Shown: piece after piece, positions 51,569 to 59,316 of the stretch
How the letters are laid out: the number at the start of each line of letters is the position of its first letter
Numbering within the stretch: the first letter of the stretch is position 1
Assembly (NCBI RefSeq): GCF_004919045.1
Contig: NZ_SWDW01000001.1
Coordinates: 124,001-188,000, forward strand
DNA: 64,000 bases
Direction: 5' to 3'
DNA from: Sinomonas albida
Lineage (GTDB): Bacteria; Actinomycetota; Actinomycetes; Actinomycetales; Micrococcaceae
Notes under the pieces: model-generated
Database searches by the model: none
What the model saw: the letters and a program-made list of their open reading frames with translations, nothing else
Told to the model about the DNA's origin: nothing
Translations under genes and position numbers: made by a program

Positions 51569-52657
51569 TTGAAAGAGCTCCGGATCGAGGACAACGGCCG
51601 GCTCGGCCCCATCGATTCCTCCCGCATTCCGCGCTTCGCGGGCGCCGCGACGTTCGCCCGCCTCCCGCGGCTCGACCAGGTCGCGCACGCCGATGTCGCG
51701 ATCGTGGGCGTCCCGTTCGATTCGGGCGTCTCCTACCGTCCCGGCGCGCGCTTCGGCGCGAACCACCTGCGCGAGGCGAGCCGACTGCTCCGCCCGTACA
51801 ACCCCGCGCTCGACCTCTCGCCGTTCGCCGAGGCGCAGGTCGCCGACGCGGGGGACATGGCCGTGAACCCGTTCAACATCCACGAGGCCATCGAGGCGAT
51901 CCAGCAGGACGCGCTTGACCTGACCGCAGGCGGCACGCGCCTCCTCACGCTCGGCGGCGACCACACGATCGCGCTCCCGCTGCTCCGCGCGGCCGCCGAG
52001 CGCGCGGGCGGCCCGGTCGCACTCCTCCACTTCGACGCCCATCTCGACACCTGGGACACGTACTTCGGCGCCGAATACACCCACGGCACCCCGTTCCGGC
52101 GGGCCGTCGAGGAGGGCATCCTGGACACCGACGCGCTGAGCCACGTCGGCACGCGAGGCCCGCTGTACGGCAAGAAGGACCTCGAGGACGACAGGCGCTT
52201 CGGCTTCGGGATCGTCACGTCCTCCGACGTGTACTACCAGGGCGTCCGCGAGGTCGTGGCGAAGCTGCGCGACCGCATCGGCGGGCGTCCCCTCTATATC
52301 TCTGTGGATATCGACGTCCTCGACCCCGCGCACGCCCCGGGCACGGGCACGCCGGAAGCCGGCGGCATCACGAGCCGCGAGCTCCTCGAGATCATCCGCG
52401 GCCTCCGCGGGCTCAACCTCGTGGGCGCGGACGTCGTCGAGGTCTCCCCGGCGTACGACCACGCCGAGCTCACGGGCATCGCCGCGAGCCACGTAGCGTA
52501 CGACCTCGTCTCGCTCCTGAGCGAGCAGCCCCGCCGCGGCGGCGCACCCGAGGAAAGCCGGACGACGGCGCGCGGCGGCTCCGAGGACCAGCGGACGACG
52601 GCGGGTGGCGGTCCCTCTGGGGGCGACCAGACGACGGCAGTGGAGGCCGCCCGATGA
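51569..52657 (+). CDS. speB: Agmatinase/ureohydrolase with repeat-derived C-terminal tail
   Basis: A 362-residue manganese ureohydrolase; it hydrolyses agmatine (or a related guanidino compound such as guanidinobutyrate) to putrescine and urea. Motifs are [17 protein letters not shown] (two metal Asp, one His) and [19 protein letters not shown]. Family proteins end near residue 317 ([11 protein letters not shown]); here about 45 extra residues, Gly/Thr/Arg-rich ([24 protein letters not shown]), are encoded by three copies of a GGACGACGGCG-like element. TTG 51569 is used, with GGAGG 9 bp upstream. It is coupled by overlap to the TPP-enzyme gene. Confidence 0.88.
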   Translation: MKELRIEDNGRLGPIDSSRIPRFAGAATFARLPRLDQVAHADVAIVGVPFDSGVSYRPGARFGANHLREASRLLRPYNPALDLSPFAEAQVADAGDMAVNPFNIHEAIEAIQQDALDLTAGGTRLLTLGGDHTIALPLLRAAAERAGGPVALLHFDAHLDTWDTYFGAEYTHGTPFRRAVEEGILDTDALSHVGTRGPLYGKKDLEDDRRFGFGIVTSSDVYYQGVREVVAKLRDRIGGRPLYISVDIDVLDPAHAPGTGTPEAGGITSRELLEIIRGLRGLNLVGADVVEVSPAYDHAELTGIAASHVAYDLVSLLSEQPRRGGAPEESRTTARGGSEDQRTTAGGGPSGGDQTTAVEAAR

Positions 52658-54348
52658 ACACAGCGGCGGCGGCAACGGCCGCGGATCACCAGCGCAACGG
52701 CGGCGACCTCGTGGTCGAGACGCTCGAGGCGCTCGGCGCGAAGACCGTTTTCGGCATCCCGGGGCAGCACGCGCTCGGCCTGTTCGACGCCATGGGCCGC
52801 GGACACCTCAAGTTCGTCTCGAGCCGCGTCGAGAACAACTCCGCGTTCGAGGCGGACGGCTACTCCCGCGCGACGGGCGAGGTCGGTGTCCTCTTCCTTT
52901 CCACCGGTCCCGGCGCGCTGACCTCGCTCGCGGGGCTTCAGGAGGCCTATGCGACCGGCGTCCCGATGGTCGTGATCGCGAGCCAGATCCCGCTCGAGGG
53001 CCTCGGCGCGCGGCGCAAGGGCATGCTGCACCAGCTTGACGACCAGAAGGCGTCGGCGGCCAACGTCACGAAGAGCCAGCGGCTCATCCAGCATGCGTCC
53101 GGCATCCCGTCGGCGATCCAGGACGCGTGGACGGACGCGATCTCGTCCCCGCAGGGACCCGTGTGGGTCGAGATCCCGCAGAACGTCCTGCTCGACCCGA
53201 TTGTGGTTCCGCCGGTCGAGGACGCGCTCGCGGTCGCCGCGGACAACCCGCCGCGCGTCGAGCTCGTCCGCGAGGCCGTCAAGTGGCTCGCCGGCGCCCA
53301 GCGCCCCGCCATCATCGCGGGAGGCGGAACGCGCCGAGGCCACGCAGAGAAGCAGCTTCTGGCGATCGCGGAGCTGCTCCGCGCCCCCGTGATCTGCACC
53401 CCGGGCGGCAATGGCGCGTTCCCCTGGACGCACCCGCTGTCGCTCCAGTCGTGGGTCGAGGACCGGCACATGACGGACGTGCTCGAAGACGCGGACGTGC
53501 TCGTGGTCGTTGGCTCCTCGCTCGGCGAGGTGACGTCGAACTACTTCACGTTCGAGCCGCGCGGCCGGATCCTCCAGATCGATGCCGAGCCGCGCGTCCT
53601 CGAGTCGAACCGGCCCGGCCTCGGGATCCGCGCCGACGCGGGGCAGGCGCTCACGGCGCTCGAGGAATCCCTCGAGACCGCCATGGGCGGCAAGCCGCTC
53701 TCGCCGGACTGGCACGGCAGGACGCCCGAGGCCCTCGTCGCGGATTCCCTCGCTGCGGTCCGCGAGCGCCTCGAGGCGCAGGACCTGGGCAAGGAGCTCC
53801 GCTTCATGGCGGACATCCGCGCCGCCGTTCCGGACGCGATGCAGACGTTCTGGGACATGACCATCGCCGCGTACTGGGGCTGGAGCTGCTGGGATTCGCG
53901 CGCGGGCCAGTTCCACTCGGCGCAGGGCGCCGGCGGGCTCGGCTTCGGCTTCCCGTCCGCCATCGGCGGGGCCGTGGGGCTCGAGACGATCGGGAAGCCC
54001 TCGCGGGTCCTCGCCGTCTCCGGCGACGGCTCGGCGATGTATTCGATCAGCGAGCTCGCCACCGCGAAGCAGCACAACGTGCCGGTCACGTGGCTCATTG
54101 TCGACGACGGCGGCTACGGGATCCTGCGCGAATACATGGTCGGCGCGTTCGGCCAGGCCACCGCGACCGAGCTCGCCCGTCCGGACTTCGTCAAGCTCGC
54201 GGAATCGTTCGGAGTTCCCGCTCGCAGGGTCGCGCCGGAGCAGGTGCGGGAGGCGCTCGAGGCGGGCTTCGCCGCGGACGGCCCCAACGTCGTCGTAGTC
54301 GAGACGCTTCTGAAGATGTTCGCGCCGACCCATCTGGCGGTGCAGTAG
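52654..54348 (+). CDS. Thiamine-diphosphate enzyme, acetolactate synthase-like
   Basis: A 564-residue ThDP enzyme in three domains. The N-terminal part has [19 protein letters not shown] and the activating Glu in [19 protein letters not shown]; the middle domain has [14 protein letters not shown]; the C-terminal Mg-ThDP motif is [19 protein letters not shown] with ILREYMVG. It resembles acetolactate synthase and benzoylformate decarboxylase but probably has another role, since it overlaps the agmatinase gene (ATGA). Co-occurrence suggests it acts in guanidino/polyamine catabolism, for example on a keto-acid product. ATG 52654. Confidence 0.82.
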   Translation: MNTAAAATAADHQRNGGDLVVETLEALGAKTVFGIPGQHALGLFDAMGRGHLKFVSSRVENNSAFEADGYSRATGEVGVLFLSTGPGALTSLAGLQEAYATGVPMVVIASQIPLEGLGARRKGMLHQLDDQKASAANVTKSQRLIQHASGIPSAIQDAWTDAISSPQGPVWVEIPQNVLLDPIVVPPVEDALAVAADNPPRVELVREAVKWLAGAQRPAIIAGGGTRRGHAEKQLLAIAELLRAPVICTPGGNGAFPWTHPLSLQSWVEDRHMTDVLEDADVLVVVGSSLGEVTSNYFTFEPRGRILQIDAEPRVLESNRPGLGIRADAGQALTALEESLETAMGGKPLSPDWHGRTPEALVADSLAAVRERLEAQDLGKELRFMADIRAAVPDAMQTFWDMTIAAYWGWSCWDSRAGQFHSAQGAGGLGFGFPSAIGGAVGLETIGKPSRVLAVSGDGSAMYSISELATAKQHNVPVTWLIVDDGGYGILREYMVGAFGQATATELARPDFVKLAESFGVPARRVAPEQVREALEAGFAADGPNVVVVETLLKMFAPTHLAVQ

Positions 54349-54354
54349 CAGCCT

Positions 54355-54444
54355 GCACTCAGAAGCCTCGCGCTCCGAGGCTGGGCGCTCAGAGGCTGGG
54401 CGGTTAGAGGCCCGGCACTCAGAAGCCTCGCACTCAGAGGCGAC
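54355..54444. repeat. Six tandem copies of a 15-bp unit
   Basis: Units of the type GCACTCAGAAGCCTC start at 54355, 54370, 54385, 54400, 54415 and 54430, diverged by one to five bases. The array lies between the TPP-enzyme stop and its terminator. It is unrelated in sequence to the 15-bp array at 49236. Confidence 0.85.
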
Positions 54445-54450
54445 ACACCA

Positions 54451-54493
54451 AGGGCCGCGTTCCCGGGTCACCACCCGCGGGACGCGGCCCTTT
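54451..54493 (+). terminator. Rho-independent terminator
   Basis: AGGGCCGCGT (54451-54460) pairs with ACGCGGCCCT (54482-54491); the inner TCCC/GGGA extends the stem. It is followed by TTTCG. This is the clearest intrinsic terminator in the window. Confidence 0.85.
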
Positions 54494-54534
54494 CGTGTGT
54501 CGCGGCCAGCCGCTGTCGCATCCCTCACATTAGT

Positions 54535-54576
54535 TTGCCTAAGCAACTGTTTTGGATATATAGTTGCGGTAAGCAA
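54535..54576 (+). promoter_or_regulatory. MarR promoter with two palindromic operators
   Basis: TTGCCTAAGCAA (54535-54546) and TTGCGGTAAGCAA (54564-54576) are two palindromes with the same TTGC/GCAA arms, 29-30 bp apart. They frame TATATA (54557-54562), which with TTGCCT as -35 makes a promoter with 16-bp spacing. Repression by the MarR protein encoded just downstream is the simple reading. Confidence 0.78.
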
Positions 54577-54595
54577 TCAATCAAGGGAAGTAGCC

Positions 54596-55096
54596 ATGGC
54601 CGTCGAGCCGCAGCAAGTCCGGGCGCTGATCCACGGGGTGTTTGACCTCCAGCGGGTTCTTCGATGCGTCGCCCAAGAGCACAAGTCCTCTGAGGTCGGA
54701 TCGGCGGAAGCCGGCGTGCTCCGCATGATCAGCGAGTTCGGCGGGCGCGCGGTGGACATCGCGGAGAAGCTCAGCGTGAGTGCCCCCGTGCTGAGCCGGC
54801 ACATCGCCGAGCTCCATGATCGGGGCCTCGTGACGCGACGCCCCGATCCGGAGGACCGCCGGGCGCAGCTCCTCGAGCTCACGGAGACGGGGAAGGCCCG
54901 GCTCGCGGAGATCGAGGAGGCCCGCATCTCGCTCATCCTCGAGCTCCTCGAGGGCTGGGACGAGGCCGAGGTCGAGTCCTGCGCGGCCTCGATCCGCCGC
55001 CTCACGGACACCATGCGCGCCAAGAGCCACACGCTCAAGGGCGGTTCCCTTGACCACACCGAAACCACGAAGGAGGAAGAGCTTGCTGCCCGCTGA
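54596..55096 (+). CDS. MarR-family regulator
   Basis: A 166-residue winged-helix regulator: recognition region VDIAEKLSVSAPVLSRHIAELHDRGLV and wing TRRPDPEDRRAQLLELTETG, followed by a dimerisation helix. MarR proteins typically sense toxic small molecules and repress exporters. AAGGGAAG precedes ATG 54596, two operators lie upstream, and the 3' end overlaps the exporter gene, so regulator and exporter form one operon. Confidence 0.9.
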   Translation: MAVEPQQVRALIHGVFDLQRVLRCVAQEHKSSEVGSAEAGVLRMISEFGGRAVDIAEKLSVSAPVLSRHIAELHDRGLVTRRPDPEDRRAQLLELTETGKARLAEIEEARISLILELLEGWDEAEVESCAASIRRLTDTMRAKSHTLKGGSLDHTETTKEEELAAR

Positions 55097-57158
55097 TGCA
55101 CCGGCTCCCGAAATGAGCCACCGTCAGATCCTCGAGGCCCTCTCGGGCCTCCTCGCCGCGTTCTTCACGGCGATCCTCTCGAGCACGATCGTCTCGAACG
55201 CGCTCCCCACGATCATGGCGGACCTCAAAGGCAACCAGACCGACTTCGCATGGATCATCACGGCCTCGCTGCTCGCGAGCGCCGTCACGGTTCCGATCTG
55301 GGGCAAGCTCGCCGACCTCTTTGACAAGAAGGTCCTGACCCAGCTCAACATCGTCATCTTCGTGATCGGCTCCGTCGGGGCCGGCATCTCGCAGACCATC
55401 CCAGAGATGATCGGCGCCCGCGTGATCCAGGGCATCGGCATGGGCGGCCTCATGGCCCTCGCCCAGGCCATCCTCGGCACGCTCATCCCGCCGCGCAACC
55501 GTGGCCGCTATTCGGGCTACATGGGTGCGGTCATGGCCGTCGGAACGGCGGGCGGCCCGCTCCTGGGTGGCTTCATCGTGGACTCGCCGCTCGGCTGGCG
55601 CTGGACGTTCTTCGTCTGTGTCCCGCTCGCGGTCGTCTCGCTCATCATCATTCAGGCCACTCTCAAGCTCAAGCATGTGCGCCGCCCGGCGAAGATCGAC
55701 TGGCTCGGCACGATCCTGCTCACGGCCTCCGTGAGCACCCTCCTCATCTGGGTCTCCTTCGCTGGCCAGCCGGACTACTACGACTGGTGGTCGTGGCAGA
55801 CCGCGGTCATGGTGGGAGGCTCGCTTGTGGGCATCATCCTGCTCGTCATCGTCGAGTCGCTCGTCTCGCAGCCGATCATCCCGCTCAAGATCATTGCCAA
55901 CCGCACGACGGCGCTCAGCATCATCGCCTCGTCGGCGGTGGGTGTCTCGATGTACGCGTCGACGTCCTTCATCGGCCAGTACTTCCAGGTGGCCCGCGGC
56001 GCGACTCCCACCGAGGCCGGTCTGCTCACGCTCCCGATGATCGCGGGCAACTTCCTGGGCTCGGTCGTGACGGGTCAGCTCATCACGCGCTTCGGCCGCT
56101 GGAAGGCCTACCTCGTCACCGGCACCGTGTTCATCGCAGGCGGCATGGGCCTGCTCGGCACGATCGACCACTCGACCGACCTCACTGTGACCGGCATCTA
56201 CTCGTTCGTGCTCGGCCTCGGCCTCGGCATGACGATGCAGAACCTCGTCCTCGCGGTCCAGAACACCGTCTCCGTCTCGATCATCGGAGCGGCCAGCTCC
56301 ACCGTGGCCTTCTTCCGCTCCGTCTTCGGCGCGATCGGCGTCCTGGTCCTCGGAACGGTGCTGAATAATCGCTCGAGCGACCTCATCACGCAGGGCCTCG
56401 CCGCGAAGGGGATCCACGCCCCGGCCGGCAGTGGGGGCGCGAGCCTCGATCTCAACGACATGCCGGCACCCATCGCGAACATCGTGCGCGCCGCGTTCGG
56501 CGACGCGTCGGCCCAGGCCTTCCTCATCGCGGGCATCGTCGCCGTGGTGGCCTTCCTCGCGGTCATCTTCATCAAGGAGGTCCCGCTGCGGCGCACCGTG
56601 GACATGGCGAAGCCGGCCGACGGCGTGGCCACGCCGGAGGGGGTCGCGGCACCTGTCGCGAAGCTCGCCCTGGTTCCCGCGCCCGACGGCGGCCGCTCGC
56701 CCGAGGCGCCCAGCGCGCCGTCGTCCGTTGACGGCGAAGCGGGGGAGCGCGAGCTGAGCCAGACGCGCCGTGCGGCGGCTCGGGCAGCGCTCGCCGCGCG
56801 GTCAGGCGAGGACTCGGAGCTCGACAATGAGCTGCAGCTCCTGCTCGCCGAGGTGGACGGGCGCTCGCTCGATCTGGTCCAGCCGAGCACTGTGCAGGCG
56901 ATCGAGGCGCTGCAGGAGACGCAGCGGCTCCTCGCGACCCAGCAGTCGCAGCTCACGGGGCTCATGTCCCGCCTCGCTGACCAGCTCTCCGAGCAGCAGG
57001 AGCTCGCCTCGAAGCAGCAGGCCCTGGCCGAGCGGCAGGAGGCCACCGCGGCCCAGCTCGCCGAGATCCGGCGCGAGCTCGACGCGGAGCGGCAGCTCCA
57101 GAAGGAAGCCGCGCTCTACCTCGCAACCCGCGGCCGGCACAGCGCAAGCGGCAACTGA
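55083..57158 (+). CDS. DHA2-type MFS drug exporter with coiled-coil C-terminal extension
   Basis: A 691-residue protein. Residues 1-510 are a 14-helix DHA2 proton-drug antiporter (ILSSTIVSNALPTIMADL in helix 1, WGKLADLFDKK in loop 2-3, GARVIQGIGMGGLMAL, PLLGGFIVD motif C-like). The remaining 180 residues are unusual: a Pro/Ala linker, then from about 600 a Gln/Glu/Leu-rich heptad stretch (QETQRLLATQQSQL, LADQLSEQQELASKQQALAE) predicted to coil. Start TTG 55083 is chosen because AGGAGG lies 7 bp upstream; TTG 55050 and a later ATG are alternatives. It overlaps the marR stop. Confidence 0.87.
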   Translation: MLPADAPAPEMSHRQILEALSGLLAAFFTAILSSTIVSNALPTIMADLKGNQTDFAWIITASLLASAVTVPIWGKLADLFDKKVLTQLNIVIFVIGSVGAGISQTIPEMIGARVIQGIGMGGLMALAQAILGTLIPPRNRGRYSGYMGAVMAVGTAGGPLLGGFIVDSPLGWRWTFFVCVPLAVVSLIIIQATLKLKHVRRPAKIDWLGTILLTASVSTLLIWVSFAGQPDYYDWWSWQTAVMVGGSLVGIILLVIVESLVSQPIIPLKIIANRTTALSIIASSAVGVSMYASTSFIGQYFQVARGATPTEAGLLTLPMIAGNFLGSVVTGQLITRFGRWKAYLVTGTVFIAGGMGLLGTIDHSTDLTVTGIYSFVLGLGLGMTMQNLVLAVQNTVSVSIIGAASSTVAFFRSVFGAIGVLVLGTVLNNRSSDLITQGLAAKGIHAPAGSGGASLDLNDMPAPIANIVRAAFGDASAQAFLIAGIVAVVAFLAVIFIKEVPLRRTVDMAKPADGVATPEGVAAPVAKLALVPAPDGGRSPEAPSAPSSVDGEAGERELSQTRRAAARAALAARSGEDSELDNELQLLLAEVDGRSLDLVQPSTVQAIEALQETQRLLATQQSQLTGLMSRLADQLSEQQELASKQQALAERQEATAAQLAEIRRELDAERQLQKEAALYLATRGRHSASGN

Positions 57159-57168
57159 CCGGTCCTCG

Positions 57169-57363
57169 GGTTGCGGGGTCCCGGTCCTCGGGTTGCGGGG
57201 TCCCGTCCCGTGGGTTGCGGGGTCCCGTCCCTCGGGTTGCGGGGTCCCGTCCCTCGGGTTGCGGGGTCCCGTCCCGTGGGTTGTGGGGTCCCGTCCCGTG
57301 GGTTGTGGGGTCTATGTTCTTACATCGACCCCGCAACGGCTTGGACGGGACCCCGCAACCCGA
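57169..57363. repeat. 22-bp hairpin array, family B
   Basis: Seven units of the type GGTTGCGGGGTCCCGTCCCT start at 57169, 57191, 57213, 57235, 57257, 57279 and 57301. A 15-bp loop (TATGTTCTTACATCG) is followed by two inverted units, ACCCCGCAACGG and GGGACCCCGCAACCCG, to 57363. Same unit, period and sense-loop-antisense design as at 37330 and 44247. Confidence 0.9.
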
Positions 57364-57411
57364 GCCGCCGGGAGGCCAGCGGACACGCGCTGTCCGCAGC
57401 CTGCCGGATTA

Positions 57412-57423
57412 CTCCCTAGGGAG
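57412..57423. promoter_or_regulatory. 12-bp perfect palindrome before the ABC exporter
   Basis: CTCCCTAGGGAG is a perfect palindrome 112 bp upstream of the ABC exporter start. It could be an operator. The rest of the gap (57364-57534) shows a possible TACTCT -10 near 57448 and nothing else. Confidence 0.35.
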
Positions 57424-57534
57424 GATCCCCCACAGGGGTTCCGGGTCTACTCTGAATCGTGCTCTACGGAGTCCGATCCACCGAGCCGGCTTCGATGAGT
57501 GCTGCCCCGAAACGGGCCTGACCGAAGGAACCCG

Positions 57535-59316
57535 ATGCTCGTCACCCTCCTCAGGCGCTACGGCGCCCGCTACTGGCCGTGGATTCTCGCCGTAGCGGTC
57601 TTCCAGCTCGCGACCACCATCGCGACCCTCTATCTTCCGAGCCTCAACGCGCAGATCATCGACCAGGGCGTCGCCAAGGGCGACACCGGCTACATCTGGC
57701 AGCAGGGCGGCGTCATGCTCGCCGTGGCGTTCGCGCAGGTCATCACGGCGATCCTCGCCGTGTACTTCGGCTCGCGGACGTCGATGGCGTTCGGCCGGGA
57801 CCTGAGGCGCGGTGTGTTCCGGCGCGTCGCCTCGTACTCCTCCCAGGACGTCCAGCGCTTCGGCGCCCCGACCCTCATCACGCGCGGCACGAACGACGTG
57901 CAGCAGGTGCAGATGGTCCTGCTCATGGGACTCAACTTCATGGTGTCCACGCCGATCATGTGCGTGGGCGGCATCATCATGGCGCTGCGCGAGGACGCCG
58001 GGCTCTCGTGGCTCGTGTGGGTCTCCGTCGGCGTGCTGTTCGCGGTCGTCGGCTTCCTCGTGTACCTGCTCATGCCGCTGTTCCGCACCATGCAGGGCAA
58101 GATCGACGCGATCAACGGCGTGCTGCGCGAGCAGATCATCGGCATTCGCGTGGTCCGCGCGTTCGTCCGCGAGGTCTACGAGGAGGGTCGCTTCGCCACC
58201 GCGAACAAGGCGCTCACGGACGTCTCGCTCAAGGTCGGGCAGATCTTCGTGCTGATGTTCCCGATCATCATGCTGCTCCTACAAGCGGCCACCGCGGCGG
58301 TCCTGTACTTCGGCGGCCAACGCGTGGACTCGGGGGACATGCAGATTGGCTCGCTCACCGCCTTCATGCAGTACCTCCTGCAGATCCTCATGGCGGTCAT
58401 GATGGGCACATTCATGGCGATGATGATCCCGCGCGCGAGCGTGTGCGCCGACCGCATCGGCGAGGTCCTCGACGTCGAGCCCTCGATGGCCGAGCCCGCG
58501 CAGCCGGTGACCCCGGCCCGCAACGAGGGGGTCGTCGAGTTCCGGAACGTCTCCTTCGCGTACCCCGGCGCCGAGGCGCCCGTGCTGAACAACGTCTCCT
58601 TCACGGCGCGTCCCGGGCAGACGGTCGCGATCATCGGGTCTACCGGCTCGGGCAAGTCGACGCTCCTGAGCCTCGTGCCGCGGCTCTACGACTCTGCCGA
58701 CGGCGAGGTGCTGATCGACGGCGTCCCCGTGGACAAGCTGCCGCGCCACGAGATTACCTCCCGCGTCGCGATGGTTCCTCAGCGTCCCTACCTGTTCTCC
58801 GGAACGATCGGCCACAACCTCCGCTTCGGCAAGCAGACTGCGACGGACGAGGAGCTGTGGGACGCCCTGACGGTCGCGCAGGGCGCAGACTTCGTGCGGG
58901 CGAAGCCCCATGGCCTCGAGGCCGGGATCTCCCAGGGCGGCACGAACGTCTCGGGCGGGCAGCGCCAGCGGCTCTGCATCGCGAGGGCGCTCGTCGCCCA
59001 GCCGAAGGTGTACCTGTTCGACGACTCGTTCTCCGCGCTCGACGTCACGACGGACGCCCGGCTGCGCCGTGCACTCAAGGCGCGGACGCATGACGCGACC
59101 GTCATCATCGTCGCGCAGCGCGTCTCGACGATCGTGGACGCGGACCAGATCCTCGTGCTCGACAACGGGAAGATCGTGGACCGCGGCACGCACGAGGAGC
59201 TCCTCGAGACGTCGCCGACGTATCAGGAGATCGTCCAGTCGCAGATCACGGCGGAAGAAGCCGAGAGCGTCGCGGGCGCGGGCGCCGGCACGGGAATCGC
59301 GGGGGAGCAGGCATGA
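57535..59316 (+). CDS. ABC exporter half-transporter 1, degenerate catalytic Asp
   Basis: A 593-residue fused membrane-ATPase protein: six helices in residues 1-325, then the nucleotide-binding domain. Walker A is GSTGSGKST, the signature is VSGGQRQRL (canonical) and Walker B is VYLFDDSFSALD, where the usual catalytic Glu is Asp. The H-loop is replaced: IIVAQRVSTI has Gln where His is expected. This is the degenerate-site half of a heterodimeric multidrug-type exporter. GAAGGA precedes ATG 57535. It overlaps the partner gene by ATGA. Confidence 0.92.
   Translation: MLVTLLRRYGARYWPWILAVAVFQLATTIATLYLPSLNAQIIDQGVAKGDTGYIWQQGGVMLAVAFAQVITAILAVYFGSRTSMAFGRDLRRGVFRRVASYSSQDVQRFGAPTLITRGTNDVQQVQMVLLMGLNFMVSTPIMCVGGIIMALREDAGLSWLVWVSVGVLFAVVGFLVYLLMPLFRTMQGKIDAINGVLREQIIGIRVVRAFVREVYEEGRFATANKALTDVSLKVGQIFVLMFPIIMLLLQAATAAVLYFGGQRVDSGDMQIGSLTAFMQYLLQILMAVMMGTFMAMMIPRASVCADRIGEVLDVEPSMAEPAQPVTPARNEGVVEFRNVSFAYPGAEAPVLNNVSFTARPGQTVAIIGSTGSGKSTLLSLVPRLYDSADGEVLIDGVPVDKLPRHEITSRVAMVPQRPYLFSGTIGHNLRFGKQTATDEELWDALTVAQGADFVRAKPHGLEAGISQGGTNVSGGQRQRLCIARALVAQPKVYLFDDSFSALDVTTDARLRRALKARTHDATVIIVAQRVSTIVDADQILVLDNGKIVDRGTHEELLETSPTYQEIVQSQITAEEAESVAGAGAGTGIAGEQA

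Noticed and set aside
52294-54576. 760-codon minus-strand frame with repeated SER/ASE peptides
   Set aside because: It is antisense to the agmatinase and ThDP genes, and its repeats come from the 15-bp array at 54355; no start signal or domain.
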